In this document: piece by piece, positions 8,644 through 17,621 of the stretch
How positions within the stretch are numbered: the first letter of the stretch is position 1
Layout: every line of letters begins with the position of its first letter
DNA from: Anaerolinea thermolimosa
GTDB taxonomy: Bacteria > Chloroflexota > Anaerolineae > Anaerolineales > Anaerolineaceae
DNA length: 64,000 nucleotides
Direction: 5' to 3'
Assembly: GCF_001050195.2 (NCBI RefSeq)
Contig: NZ_DF967965.1
Span: forward strand, 1,443,150-1,507,149
The notes under the pieces: model-generated
The model's database searches: none
What the model was told of the DNA's origin: nothing
The model's input: only the letters and a program-made list of their open reading frames with translations
Made by a program: the position numbers and the translations under genes

Positions 8644-9012
8644 ATGAAACAGGTGCTCCTGACCAACTTCTCGAATCCTTCTGCTCCCACCTTGCGAGTG
8701 AAGTTCTGCGATGATTTTTTTTCCCGATTTCGCGGTTTAATGTTTACTGCTTCTTTACCCAAAGATCATGGCATCTTACTGGTAGAACCTCAAGAAAGCA
8801 TCATCAATACTTCCATTCACATGTTCTTCATGAATTTTGATATCGCCGTTATCTGGTTATCTTCGCATTACAAAGTGGTTGACGCCTGTTATGCCAGAGC
8901 CTGGCGACCGCTTTATAAACCCAGAACGCCGGCGAAGTTCGTACTTGAAACCCGCACTGAAAACTTGCCCTTTTACCACATCGGTGATGAAATCCAAGTT
9001 CACGAAATATAA
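8644..9012 (+). CDS. DUF192 family protein
   Basis: This 122-residue protein matches DUF192. It has the SRFRGLMF motif near residues 28-35 and the FMNFDIAVIWL stretch in the middle, where the usual consensus is close to FPMDVLFLD. DUF192 proteins form small beta-rich domains, often secreted, of unknown function. Here no signal peptide is evident. The gene follows the receiver protein by 17 nt and overlaps the start of the downstream LysM/M23 gene by 26 nt, suggesting joint expression. The Shine-Dalgarno sequence is weak. Confidence 0.8.
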   Translation: MKQVLLTNFSNPSAPTLRVKFCDDFFSRFRGLMFTASLPKDHGILLVEPQESIINTSIHMFFMNFDIAVIWLSSHYKVVDACYARAWRPLYKPRTPAKFVLETRTENLPFYHIGDEIQVHEI

Positions 9013-10390
9013 CCTTTTCTTTTTGGGTCTACTCCTTTGCCTGGTTATTTTTCCTGTCAGGGTGCGTGCTCAGAATCAACCAGATGGCCCGGTTTATGTG
9101 GTTCAACCTGGAGATACGCTGTATAGTATTGCCCTCCGGTTTGGAATCACAGTGAATGACTTGATTTCAGCCAATTCAATCAGCGACCCAAACCAGGTTA
9201 ATGCAGGCACAGAATTGATCCTTCCTGGCCTGGAAGGAGTCACCGGAAAATTGGTAACTGAAACCCTTCCTCTAGGAATGGATCTTTCAGCACTTATTAA
9301 ATACCGCGGATTAGATGAGGCGTTAATTGTCCGCTTGAACCGGATAACCAGTCCCGCCGAGATTTACGCCGGTTCTAATCTCATTCTTCCCCAAACAGAT
9401 ACCCCTTCTTATCGAAAGCCCTTACAACCCCCGGCAGAGGGAAGTGCATATCTACAATATGCGGCCTTCCATAGGCTAAATCCATGGGAAGTTATCCTTG
9501 CCAGTCAAGAAATTTCTTCGGCCTATGTCACTCCAGGAGAAAACCTGGTTGCTGCATCTTCCGGAGAAAGCCCGCCTTATACACCTCTATCCCCCCTGGT
9601 ATCCCGCCTTGAGATGAACCCCTTGCCTCTGGTACAGGGGCATACAACCGTCATCCAAGCATCGGTTTTACCCGGTGTTCAATTAGAAGGTAATTTAAAT
9701 GGTTACCCACTCCATTTTATGCAAAGTTCACCCGGAAATTTTGTTGCCCTGCAAGGGATTCATGCCATGGCCGATCCGGGATTAGCACCATTATCCCTGA
9801 AAGCTACAGACGAAACCGGGAAAAGTTTGTTCTTTTCACAAATGGTACTTCTACAACAGGGCTATTACGCCCAGGATCCTCCTCTGACCGTTGACCCGGC
9901 GACGATTGACCCTGCCAATACCCGGCCCGAGGATGAACTTGTTCGACAACGAACAGCTCCTGTAACACCCGAAAAGTTCTGGTCGGGAATTTTCCGTTTA
10001 CCGGTAGATGAGCCTTATTGCATAAAGTCGTGGTTTGGGAACCGCCGTTCTTATAATGGTGGATCTTACTCATATTTCCACACCGGTCTCGATTTTGGGG
10101 TATGCGCTTCATTAAACATTTATGCTCCCGCCCCTGGAGTTGTCGTTTTCGCCGGTCCATTAACTGTCCGTGGAAACGCCACCATTATCGATCATGGCTG
10201 GGGCGTTTACAGCGGGTTCTGGCATCAGGAACAAATTCAAGTTAAAGAGGGCGATCGGGTAGAAGCTGGCCAACTTATTGGCCTGATTGGAGGTACGGGG
10301 CGGGTCACCGGTCCTCACCTCCACTGGGAAGTATGGGTTAATGGGGTGCAGGTTGAACCTCAAGATTGGTTGGATCGAGAATTTCCATGA
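8987..10390 (+). CDS. Secreted LysM / M23 metallopeptidase
   Basis: The protein of about 467 residues begins with a signal peptide (MKSKFTKYNLFFLGLLLCLV, ending near AQN). A LysM domain follows at about 35-80 (YVVQPGDTLYSIALRFGI), then a second weaker LysM-like segment, a central beta-rich region and a C-terminal M23 (LytM) domain from about 360. M23 zinc ligands are seen in HTGLDFG (about 364) and HLHWEVW (about 444). It probably cuts peptidoglycan cross-links or acts as a murein hydrolase activator. The frame is open upstream to 8837, but that part runs inside the DUF192 gene; ATG 8987 gives a proper signal peptide. Confidence 0.88.
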   Translation: MKSKFTKYNLFFLGLLLCLVIFPVRVRAQNQPDGPVYVVQPGDTLYSIALRFGITVNDLISANSISDPNQVNAGTELILPGLEGVTGKLVTETLPLGMDLSALIKYRGLDEALIVRLNRITSPAEIYAGSNLILPQTDTPSYRKPLQPPAEGSAYLQYAAFHRLNPWEVILASQEISSAYVTPGENLVAASSGESPPYTPLSPLVSRLEMNPLPLVQGHTTVIQASVLPGVQLEGNLNGYPLHFMQSSPGNFVALQGIHAMADPGLAPLSLKATDETGKSLFFSQMVLLQQGYYAQDPPLTVDPATIDPANTRPEDELVRQRTAPVTPEKFWSGIFRLPVDEPYCIKSWFGNRRSYNGGSYSYFHTGLDFGVCASLNIYAPAPGVVVFAGPLTVRGNATIIDHGWGVYSGFWHQEQIQVKEGDRVEAGQLIGLIGGTGRVTGPHLHWEVWVNGVQVEPQDWLDREFP

Positions 10391-10395
10391 ACAAC

Positions 10396-10423
10396 TTGTT
10401 CTAAATGAAACCTAAGGTATAAT
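10396..10423 (+). promoter_or_regulatory. Sigma-70-type promoter
   Basis: TTGTTC at 10396-10401 and TATAAT at 10418-10423 are 16 bp apart. This would start transcription near 10430 for the unrecognised 529-residue gene at 10481. Confidence 0.6.
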
Positions 10424-10480
10424 GAGGACGCACCGGTTATTACCCGGTCGGGAATTAATCGTGGAGTAAACAGGGAAGCA

Positions 10481-12070
10481 ATGGGTATAACTCCTCTGAC
10501 ACTGAAACCAGATTACTGGAAAAACTTCGAAATTACCGAAGAAGATCTCCAATTTATCTATAACCACCTATTAGAATTAGAGACCCCTCTCACGGCTGAA
10601 GAATTGGTCGAAACTCTGGTTATTGAACGCATTCGCCGTGAAAAGGACAACCTGCTTCAGCAACAAAATCACTCCAACCAGATCTACCGCCCCGGTGAAC
10701 CATACCAAATAGGCCAACAACTCCTGTTCCCAGCCTTTAATTGGAAACGTGGTCGGGTGTTGTCTATTAGAGAAGGAAATAATCCGGAGATTTCATCTTT
10801 CAAAGTTATAGAAGTCGAATTTGAAAATGGTGAAAGGCATCTGTTTGCCTCGGAATTACCCGATCATAAATTGAATACTCCTATAGAAATTTCACTGGAT
10901 GATCCAGAATTAGATCCCAAATACGTTTTAAAATCACACGGCCAACAGTTAATAAAAGTTCTTACCCAGCACCTGGAGGGAAACCCGGAACTGGTAAAAA
11001 TCGCTGGTCGATGGTTCCCGCGTGCCTTACTGGTAGATATCAACATGGGTCATCTGAATTTGGCAGAGGCCATTCTGGAAGTCGCGAATGGAGGTCCCCT
11101 TCCAACCCACGAGCTAATGGAACAGCTCGATCTTCCTCAGGATGTCAATCCTAAACTCACCGAATTTTCATTAAATCTGGCGTTACAAAATGACGAACGC
11201 TTTGACGAAGTGGGCCCGGCAGGGAAAATCCTTTGGTATCTTCGCCGACTTGAACCGGAATTTGTAAAACAACCCCCTCCTCAATTAACCTATACTCCAT
11301 ACCCATACCAGCCCGAAAAGGTCGCCGGATTACTTGCCCAATTTGAGGGACACATAGCTGACGAACTGGATCAATGCATTGCTCCTCCGGCTACGAACGA
11401 TGAGGTCACCATCACTCTGCTCTATCCGCACTTTCGCGTTGGGGCATTGCCTGTTTGTGGAGATCTGTACCGTTTCTTCCCTACCGCATACGAATCACCG
11501 CGAGTTCGTTTTACTTTTGTAGATGCCGAAACCAGGGCACAATTCGAAGGTTGGGTAGTTCGCGAACACGGCTATGTCCTGGGTCTTCGGGAATGGTTTT
11601 TAAAAAATGAATGTTTTCCCGGCAGTCTCATCACCATCCGTAAAAGCGAAGTACCAGGAGAGGTGATCGTCTCTTCGGGTCATCGACGCCCCACTCGTGA
11701 ATGGCTTCGCACTGCTATGGTTGGCTCTGATGGTGGCATTGTATTCGCGATGTTAAAACACAACATCAGTACGCCCTACGACGAACGGATGGCCATCGTA
11801 GTTCCTGACCAGGAAGCTCTGGATAAAGTATGGGAGCAATCCAATTCACGGAATCGGTCACTTCCTCAAATAGTAAAGAAAGTGATGTTTGAGCTTGCCA
11901 AGCTCAGCCCTCAAGGCCACGTTCATGCACAGGAACTTTACGCTGCTGTTAATATCATTCGGAGGTCTCCCCCAGGCCCCATTGTATCCATCCTTCTCGA
12001 AAGTGAATGGGCTCAGCATCTGGGCGACCTCTATTTCCGCTTCCATGATTCCAATTCCACTGAAGGGTAA
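10481..12070 (+). CDS. Unrecognised 529-residue protein
   Basis: I do not recognise this protein. It is soluble, with no signal peptide or membrane segment. The N-terminal 60 residues are predicted helical with a long charged stretch (IERIRREKDNLLQQQN). A beta-rich part follows (residues about 75-135) that reads like a small barrel: LLFPAFNWKRGRVLSI, then a VEVEFENGE-like strand. The remainder mixes helices with beta strands, including a segment around 290-400. It has its own promoter and is followed after 5 nt by a second unrecognised gene that shares short helical patterns. The two probably act together. Confidence 0.7.
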   Translation: MGITPLTLKPDYWKNFEITEEDLQFIYNHLLELETPLTAEELVETLVIERIRREKDNLLQQQNHSNQIYRPGEPYQIGQQLLFPAFNWKRGRVLSIREGNNPEISSFKVIEVEFENGERHLFASELPDHKLNTPIEISLDDPELDPKYVLKSHGQQLIKVLTQHLEGNPELVKIAGRWFPRALLVDINMGHLNLAEAILEVANGGPLPTHELMEQLDLPQDVNPKLTEFSLNLALQNDERFDEVGPAGKILWYLRRLEPEFVKQPPPQLTYTPYPYQPEKVAGLLAQFEGHIADELDQCIAPPATNDEVTITLLYPHFRVGALPVCGDLYRFFPTAYESPRVRFTFVDAETRAQFEGWVVREHGYVLGLREWFLKNECFPGSLITIRKSEVPGEVIVSSGHRRPTREWLRTAMVGSDGGIVFAMLKHNISTPYDERMAIVVPDQEALDKVWEQSNSRNRSLPQIVKKVMFELAKLSPQGHVHAQELYAAVNIIRRSPPGPIVSILLESEWAQHLGDLYFRFHDSNSTEG

Positions 12071-12075
12071 GGAAC

Positions 12076-12510
12076 ATGCCGGATTTAAAACGCTTCAGCC
12101 TCATTAAACCCACTTCCCAGACTCCATTTCACATCGATTTTGATTGGTGGAAGAGTCAGGATAACAACTGGCGTGTGTATCTCTTTGGTTACTTATGTCC
12201 TGAGCATCAAAAAGCCTTTTCCGAGAGCTCATTAAACATTCAGGTTGACTGGGTGGACAAAGAAACTGCTGAAGTGACCACGGTGGATGGATTGCAGCAT
12301 ACCTTAATTACTCATTGTGCCCGTCAACCAGACTTTGTTACCAAAAACACCTCGTTAGTCGATGCAGTTTTTCGGATCTTTCTTGCCAACGGGAATTCTC
12401 CCCTTACCCCTGAAGAACTTGCCAAAATGATCGGACGCCCCCCTGAAACAATTTTACGCACTCTCGCCGGAACAACAGTTTATAAAGGAATCAGGCCTGT
12501 TCAGGCTTAA
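12076..12510 (+). CDS. Unrecognised 144-residue protein
   Basis: A small soluble protein with no recognised domain. The N-terminal half is beta-rich with many aromatics (FHIDFDWWKSQDNNWRVYLF). The C-terminal part (about 95-140) is helical and looks like a winged-helix-type segment: NGNSPLTPEELAKMIGRPP then ETILRTLAG. That tail resembles the 'template' helix-turn-helix regions used to detect start sites, but I cannot name a function. It is 5 nt downstream of the 529-residue gene, preceded by AAGGA, and overlaps the convergent phosphatase gene by 4 nt. Confidence 0.65.
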   Translation: MPDLKRFSLIKPTSQTPFHIDFDWWKSQDNNWRVYLFGYLCPEHQKAFSESSLNIQVDWVDKETAEVTTVDGLQHTLITHCARQPDFVTKNTSLVDAVFRIFLANGNSPLTPEELAKMIGRPPETILRTLAGTTVYKGIRPVQA

Positions 12511-13232
12511 CTGAAAATATTATTCATCACCTCTGCTCTATCACTCAAATGACATAAAAAATTGTGGTAAACAATACGTCGATCACCATCCATAAAATCG
12601 ATACGGGTAATGCCGCAATTATTCAATTGAAACCAGGCGATAACAATTTCCTCCACTCCCAGTACAGCAGCCAGAAAGTTCATATAAAAACCCCCGTGAC
12701 TCACCACTAACACCCTATCATCCGTCCCTCCGTGCCGATCTAACAGCTCATATAGAACTCTACGTGCTCTTACAGGGCGCTCTTCCCTCTCCTCATATGG
12801 ACGATCCCACCAACCATTTTCGGGGATACTCTCATCCAGGATAACGTCTGGGAAGTTTTCCCGAATCTCCTCAAGACATAGACCCGGAAGACCTATCTTC
12901 TGATTCGTTGTTCGATCATCCAGGTATATACCACCGTTTTCATGCCAGTCCTTCCAAGGAATAACTTTTACTCCCAGTCTCTGCCCAATGACCGATGCCG
13001 TGCTCAAAGCCCTGACCATCAGGCTGGAATACACGTGAGTGATTCCATAGTTGGTCTCATCCATGTCACCCACAGGGTCTCTATGGGTGGCAAGGAAATT
13101 AGCCGTAGCCTGTGCCTGTTTCCATCCGATATCGGTCAATTTTGGATCGTGACTTCTACCCTCATCTGACCCAGTCCGCCTGTAAAGCTCATTATTTTCT
13201 GACTCACCATGACGCACAAAATAAAGTCGCAT
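12507..13232 (-). CDS. Histidine phosphatase family protein (phosphoglycerate mutase-like)
   Basis: The catalytic RHG motif is at the N-terminus (MRLYFVRHGESENN, His at residue 8) and the second catalytic His lies in VVSHGGF near residue 180. This is the phosphoglycerate mutase / acid phosphatase superfamily; the substrate cannot be predicted. The frame opens at 13247, but GGAG at 13242-13245 is 9 nt from ATG 13232 and only this start places the RHG motif at the usual position. The gene converges on the 144-residue gene with a 4-nt overlap. Confidence 0.85.
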   Translation of the reverse strand: MRLYFVRHGESENNELYRRTGSDEGRSHDPKLTDIGWKQAQATANFLATHRDPVGDMDETNYGITHVYSSLMVRALSTASVIGQRLGVKVIPWKDWHENGGIYLDDRTTNQKIGLPGLCLEEIRENFPDVILDESIPENGWWDRPYEEREERPVRARRVLYELLDRHGGTDDRVLVVSHGGFYMNFLAAVLGVEEIVIAWFQLNNCGITRIDFMDGDRRIVYHNFLCHLSDRAEVMNNIFS

Positions 13233-13350
13233 CGATCCAATCTCCATTGTTTTTTGTTTTAGCCCGTATTCTACTCTGCCCTTAACCAGGAACCATATAA
13301 AATAAGTTTACCCATAATTTAAATTTCACAACACTAAACGGAGGTTTTCC

Positions 13351-13806
13351 ATGGAAGAAAGGGTTGGGTTAGGAACCAACATTATCACTCAAATTGGTAT
13401 TGTTGTTCATGACATTGAAAAATACATCGACGCATATTGTTCCATTCTTGGGTTACCACGCCCACAGGTTATTCTGACAGACGAATACGAAAAAGCCAGG
13501 ACAATTTATCAGGGTAAACCGACTTATGCTCGAGCTAAATTAGCCTTTTTTGATATGGGGCAAGTACAAATTGAGTTGATCGAGCCAGTAGATGGCCCCA
13601 GTACATGGAAAGAATTCTTGGAAAATAACGGTGAGGGAGTTCATCATATTGCATTCCAGATCAAGGATACCCCGGATGTTGTTACTTACCTGGAAAACAA
13701 AGGCATTCCCATGGTCCAACAGGGTTATTACACCGGCGGAATGTACTCATACCTCGACGCCAGTTCTCAACTTGGTGTCATTCTGGAATTGCTTGAGAAT
13801 TTTTAA
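13351..13806 (+). CDS. VOC family protein (methylmalonyl-CoA epimerase-like)
   Basis: A 151-residue vicinal-oxygen-chelate protein with two beta-alpha-beta-beta-beta modules. Likely metal ligands fit the epimerase pattern: ITQIGIVVHDIEKY (His about 21), IELIEP (Glu about 78), GVHHIAFQI (His about 93) and a C-terminal ILELLE (Glu about 146). Methylmalonyl-CoA epimerase is the closest match in size and motifs, but the partner mutase is not in the window and other lyases share the fold. GGAGG lies just upstream of the ATG. A strong hairpin terminator follows. Confidence 0.75.
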   Translation: MEERVGLGTNIITQIGIVVHDIEKYIDAYCSILGLPRPQVILTDEYEKARTIYQGKPTYARAKLAFFDMGQVQIELIEPVDGPSTWKEFLENNGEGVHHIAFQIKDTPDVVTYLENKGIPMVQQGYYTGGMYSYLDASSQLGVILELLENF

Positions 13807-13813
13807 AAAGTCA

Positions 13814-13842
13814 AGGCCCCCGCGGAACTCCGCCGGGGGCCT
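13814..13842. terminator. Bidirectional hairpin between the VOC gene and glmS
   Basis: AGGCCCCCG (13814-13822) pairs with CGGGGGCCT (13834-13842), and the inner bases can extend the helix. A T-rich run (tatattttt) follows on the plus strand. It lies between two convergent genes. Confidence 0.75.
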
Positions 13843-13848
13843 ATATTT

Positions 13849-15690
13849 TTACTCGACTGTCACCGATTTTGCCAGATTTCGCGGCTGATCAACATCTAAC
13901 CCCCGTAAGGATGCAATATGATAAGCAAATATCTGCAACGGGATCACCGTAACCACCGGGGCTAGCAACCAGTTCACCCGGGGTACCCAAAAAACGTGGT
14001 CTGCCAGGCTTTCAACTCTTTGGTCCCCTTCCGTTGCCACTGCCACCACCACTCCTCCCCGGGCTTTCACCTGTTCAATCTGGCTGATCATTTTGTCGTA
14101 CCATAAATCCTGCGGGGCAATCGCAACCACGGGCATATCTTTATCGACCAGGGCAATCGGGCCATGTTTCATTTCCCCTGCCGGATATGCTTCTGCATGA
14201 ATATAGGAAATTTCTTTAAGTTTCAACGCGCCTTCATAGGCTATCGGCATATTAATTCCTCGGCCAAGGTATAATGCGTCTCGCGTATCCTTTAAGGCCC
14301 GTGCCACAGCAAGAACTTCATTTTCCCGATCGAGGCATCGCCCTACAGCATCCGGTAAAACCGAAAGATCGGACACCAGTTTTTGTCTGTCTCTCTGAGT
14401 CAGCACACCGCGCAGATCTCCTAACAGGATTGCCAGAAGGTATAAATCGACCAGAGGGGCTGTGAAAGCCTTGGTAGAAGCTACCCCAATTTCTGGCCCA
14501 ACCTGCATGGAAATACAGCCATCTGCTATTCTCATAGCCTGAGAGCCAATAGCATTTACGATAGACCATACCATAGCTCCTTTACGCCTGGCCTCTTCCA
14601 TAGCTGCCAGCGTATCAGCAGTTTCGCCTGACTGACTGATTGCCAATACTACGGTATTGGCATTCACAAGGGGATCACGATATCGAAACTCTGATGCAAT
14701 ATCCACCTCAGTCGGAATTCGAGCTATGTGCTCCAGCAGGAACTTTCCAACCATTCCTGCATGAGCCGCAGTTCCACAGGCCGTAATGGTTATTTTTTGA
14801 ATCTTTTCTGCGATCTCCCGGTTAAGGTTTAACGAAGGCAAAAGTACTCTGGCGTCTTCCCAATCCACCCTTCCTGCCAGTGTATCGGTCAGGGAACGTA
14901 CCTGCTCATGAATTTCTTTTTGCATAAAGTGCCGATACTCTCCCTTTTCAGCTGCCACAGGATCCCATGAAATGACATGGAACTCCGGCTTTACTGGCAG
15001 GCCTGTCAGAGTCGATAGGCTGGCCCCATCTCGGGTTATCACTGCCATTTGTCCCGATTCAAGAAAGACAACCCTTCGGGTATGATCCAGGATTGCGGGG
15101 ATGTCCGACGCCACAAACATCTCCCCCTCACCATACCCTATGACCACTCCGCCGGCATTCCCAATACGGGCTGCAACTATCTTGTCCGGTTCCAACCGTG
15201 ACATCATAACCACTCCATGAGCCCCTTTTAATGCCAGTAAGGTCTTTCGGGCTGCTGAAATTAAGTCATGGGTCAGGGTATAGTTTTTCTCTAGCAGGTG
15301 GACTATGGTTTCTGTATCCGTATCCGATTGAAAAACCACTCCCTCGGCCTCCAGTTCTTCTTTGAGCGTGAGGAAATTTTCAACGATACCATTGTGAACC
15401 ACAACAAAATTCCCATCCTTACTCAGGTGAGGATGTGCATTTCTCGCCGATGGAATCCCATGGGTCGCCCAACGCGTATGACCAATACCTGCAGACCCAG
15501 CTATAGGAGACTCTTTGATCAAAGCCGCCAATTTTTCCAGCTTTCCGGCATCCCGTCGTACTTCAATTCGCCCATCCATCAAAACGGCCATGCCCGCTGA
15601 ATCGTACCCTCGATATTCCAATTTTTTCAATCCCCCAAGAATAATCGGGGTTGCATTTTTCTCCCCAATATAACCAACTATTCCGCACAT
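13849..15690 (-). CDS. glmS: Glutamine--fructose-6-phosphate aminotransferase (isomerizing)
   Basis: This 613-residue enzyme makes glucosamine-6-phosphate from fructose-6-phosphate and glutamine, the first step of UDP-GlcNAc synthesis. The N-terminal class II glutaminase domain begins MCGIVGYIG with the nucleophilic Cys at residue 2. Two SIS sugar-isomerase domains follow (SQSGETADT about 355; GRGINMPIAYEGALKLKE about 478). The C-terminus VDQPRNLAKSVTVE is the classical GlmS ending. GAGGT 6 nt before the ATG is its ribosome-binding site. The leader contains a glmS ribozyme, so expression is probably repressed by glucosamine-6-phosphate. Confidence 0.97.
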   Translation of the reverse strand: MCGIVGYIGEKNATPIILGGLKKLEYRGYDSAGMAVLMDGRIEVRRDAGKLEKLAALIKESPIAGSAGIGHTRWATHGIPSARNAHPHLSKDGNFVVVHNGIVENFLTLKEELEAEGVVFQSDTDTETIVHLLEKNYTLTHDLISAARKTLLALKGAHGVVMMSRLEPDKIVAARIGNAGGVVIGYGEGEMFVASDIPAILDHTRRVVFLESGQMAVITRDGASLSTLTGLPVKPEFHVISWDPVAAEKGEYRHFMQKEIHEQVRSLTDTLAGRVDWEDARVLLPSLNLNREIAEKIQKITITACGTAAHAGMVGKFLLEHIARIPTEVDIASEFRYRDPLVNANTVVLAISQSGETADTLAAMEEARRKGAMVWSIVNAIGSQAMRIADGCISMQVGPEIGVASTKAFTAPLVDLYLLAILLGDLRGVLTQRDRQKLVSDLSVLPDAVGRCLDRENEVLAVARALKDTRDALYLGRGINMPIAYEGALKLKEISYIHAEAYPAGEMKHGPIALVDKDMPVVAIAPQDLWYDKMISQIEQVKARGGVVVAVATEGDQRVESLADHVFWVPRVNWLLAPVVTVIPLQIFAYHIASLRGLDVDQPRNLAKSVTVE

Positions 15691-15734
15691 AGGTTTACCT
15701 CGGTGCTATGATTCTTCCCCTGTCAGGTGTGCAG

Positions 15735-15937
15735 GGGTGTTCTCATGCAAACCTTACTGGTCGCTCAGCCAGCTCGGTTTGCATTCTTCTGTTTCGGGGA
15801 TTCAGGAGATGATCCTGGAGGGCTTCCGCTGATCTTTCGATTTTCCCACATCATGGTGGTTAACTCTACCTCGCGATAGAGAACCCTCTTCCTCGTCAAT
15901 CTACCGTCCTTCCCCCTGCCGGCAGATCCATGCGCTT
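15735..15937 (-). ncRNA. glmS ribozyme (self-cleaving riboswitch)
   Basis: Reading the minus strand upstream of glmS, the core of the glmS ribozyme is recognisable. AAGCGC at 15937-15932 gives the cleavage site between A15936 and G15935. The strongly conserved block GATTGACGAGGAAGAGGG lies near 15845, then ATCGAAAGATCAGCGG, AAGCCCTCC (pairing with GAGGG), and a P4-like stem built from AATGCAAACC and GGTTTGCAT. I infer cleavage on binding glucosamine-6-phosphate. Two extra hairpins are inserted between the GAGGG strand and the AUCGA core: CTCTA/TAGAG and a CCAC/GTGG arm. The 3' boundary is approximate. Recognition is by eye, not by a covariance model. Confidence 0.88.
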
Positions 15938-16001
15938 ATTCTCCCCATGCATAACCATTTTAGTAGAACGTTCTCACCTCCTGGGTCTAAAAACTTACCG
16001 G

Positions 16002-16025
16002 ATTATACCTGATCTTGTCCTATAA
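16002..16025. promoter_or_regulatory. Back-to-back -10 elements of glmS and the AAA ATPase gene
   Basis: A minus-strand TATAAT (16007-16002) lies about 65 nt upstream of the ribozyme cleavage site. A plus-strand TATAAT lies at 16020-16025, 43 nt before the AAA gene. Neither has a strong -35 box. The two start sites would face away from each other within about 30 bp. Confidence 0.5.
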
Positions 16026-16068
16026 TTGGAAATGAAACGCAGGTATTATTTAGCACCAAAGGTGGTTT

Positions 16069-17595
16069 ATGGATTTCATTAATTTACTGGATACTTACCT
16101 TCGTGCTCGGTTTACTTTGATTATCCTGATCACTCACGAGGAAGAACGGGCGCTGTCTGCCGTCCTCAGCGCCTGCAATACTACTCAACGGCTTTGCTTG
16201 AGTTGGGATATTGCCGACCATTTTCAATGGGTCTCCGATGGCTCCTTCCCTATTCCAGTTGGACGTGACCCCCTCACTGCCCTGGAGCAAATGGAAAAAA
16301 TCGACCTTCCCCACCCCGTTGTTTTCATTCTGAAAGATTTCCATGATCTCTGGGGGAATCCCTCAATTCGGCGAAAACTCCGCACCCTTTCTCAACGGTT
16401 CAGGTATTCTCGGAAGACTCTCGTCATCATTACTCCCTCCAGTAAAATACCACCTGAATTGAAAGACGAAGCTGTAGTCCTGGATTATCCCTTGCCTGAT
16501 TCCCATGAACTGGCTCAGGTACTTACACGAATGACTCAATCTGCAGGGGTAAAAGTTTCACTCACTCCCCTTGGACAGGAAAAATTAATCCAGGCTGCCC
16601 TTGGCCTGACTGCCTCTCAGGCTCAGCGTGCTTTTGCTCGGGCAATCATACAGGATGGAGTGCTTGACGATCGTGCTATTGATCTGGTCACCGAAGAAAA
16701 AAGACAAATGATTCGTGAAAGTGAAGCACTGGAATTCTTCCCTGCGAATGAAACCATGGAAGATGTGGGTGGATTAAACGCTTTAAAAGAATGGCTACGC
16801 CTGCGAGAAACTGCCTTCACCCAGAAAGCCCGTGAGTACGGCTTGCCTGCTCCAAAAGGGATCGCCTTGATCGGCATTCCTGGTACTGGCAAAAGTCTTA
16901 CCGCTAAAATGATTGCCGGTTCATGGAAACTCCCTCTGTTACGTCTTGATGTCGGGGCCTTATTCGGTAGCCTTGTAGGGGAATCAGAGGAACGAACACG
17001 TCGGGCATTGCAATTGGCTCATACCATTGCTCCCTGTATCCTCTGGATTGATGAGATGGAAAAAGCCCTTGCTCATGGTGGATTGGATAGTGGAACCAGT
17101 ACCCGCGTCTTTGGTTCGATATTAACCTGGATGCAGGAAAAAACCTCACCTGTGTTCGTCGTCGCAACCGCCAATGATATTTCAAGCCTTCCACCTGAAC
17201 TCCTCCGCCGTGGCCGCTTTGATGAAATTTTTTTCCTGGATTTACCCTCACGCAAAGAGAGAGCCGAAATTTTCTCGGTTCACCTCAAAAAACGCAGGCG
17301 AATACCTGAAGATTATGATCTTGATCTTCTGGCCACTCATTCCGATGGCTTTGTAGGAGCAGAAATTGAACAGGCAGTCATCGACGCCATGTATATCGGA
17401 TTCAACGACCATGAACGTGAATTTACCACAGAAGATATTCTCTTTGCCCTTAAACGTCAGGTTCCTTTATCGGTCTCCCAAAGAGAGACCGTGCAATACC
17501 TTCGCAGTTGGCTGAACGAAGGAAGGGCTATTTCTGCTTCAGGCATTATCCTCGAACCATCTGAAGCTGAAACCAAAGGTATTCATCTATCATGA
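16069..17595 (+). CDS. Ycf46-like AAA+ ATPase
   Basis: The protein has 508 residues. The N-terminal 240 residues form a degenerate AAA-like or adaptor region ([13 protein letters not shown], about 85-97). The C-terminal half is a canonical AAA module. It shows Walker A GIPGTGKS (about 269), Walker [11 protein letters not shown] (about 325), sensor 1 VVATAND and the arginine-finger/sensor stretch [18 protein letters not shown]. No membrane segment or protease domain follows, so it is not FtsH. The overall plan matches the Ycf46 family of cyanobacteria and plastids. AAAGGTGG precedes the ATG. It opens a six-gene cassette with an Hsp70-like protein, DUF1257 and DUF2997, suggesting a remodelling or chaperone role. 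Confidence 0.85.
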   Translation: MDFINLLDTYLRARFTLIILITHEEERALSAVLSACNTTQRLCLSWDIADHFQWVSDGSFPIPVGRDPLTALEQMEKIDLPHPVVFILKDFHDLWGNPSIRRKLRTLSQRFRYSRKTLVIITPSSKIPPELKDEAVVLDYPLPDSHELAQVLTRMTQSAGVKVSLTPLGQEKLIQAALGLTASQAQRAFARAIIQDGVLDDRAIDLVTEEKRQMIRESEALEFFPANETMEDVGGLNALKEWLRLRETAFTQKAREYGLPAPKGIALIGIPGTGKSLTAKMIAGSWKLPLLRLDVGALFGSLVGESEERTRRALQLAHTIAPCILWIDEMEKALAHGGLDSGTSTRVFGSILTWMQEKTSPVFVVATANDISSLPPELLRRGRFDEIFFLDLPSRKERAEIFSVHLKKRRRIPEDYDLDLLATHSDGFVGAEIEQAVIDAMYIGFNDHEREFTTEDILFALKRQVPLSVSQRETVQYLRSWLNEGRAISASGIILEPSEAETKGIHLS

Positions 17596-17621
17596 ATTTC
17601 ACCCTGCATTAATAATAAAAA

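Noticed and set aside
15691-15735. Terminator/attenuator between the ribozyme and glmS
   Set aside because: The CCCCTG/CAGGGG hairpin (15717-15722 with 15732-15737) is not followed by a U-run on the minus strand.
16069-17595. FtsH protease
   Set aside because: The AAA module is FtsH-like, but there is no transmembrane segment and no HEXXH zinc protease domain after it.
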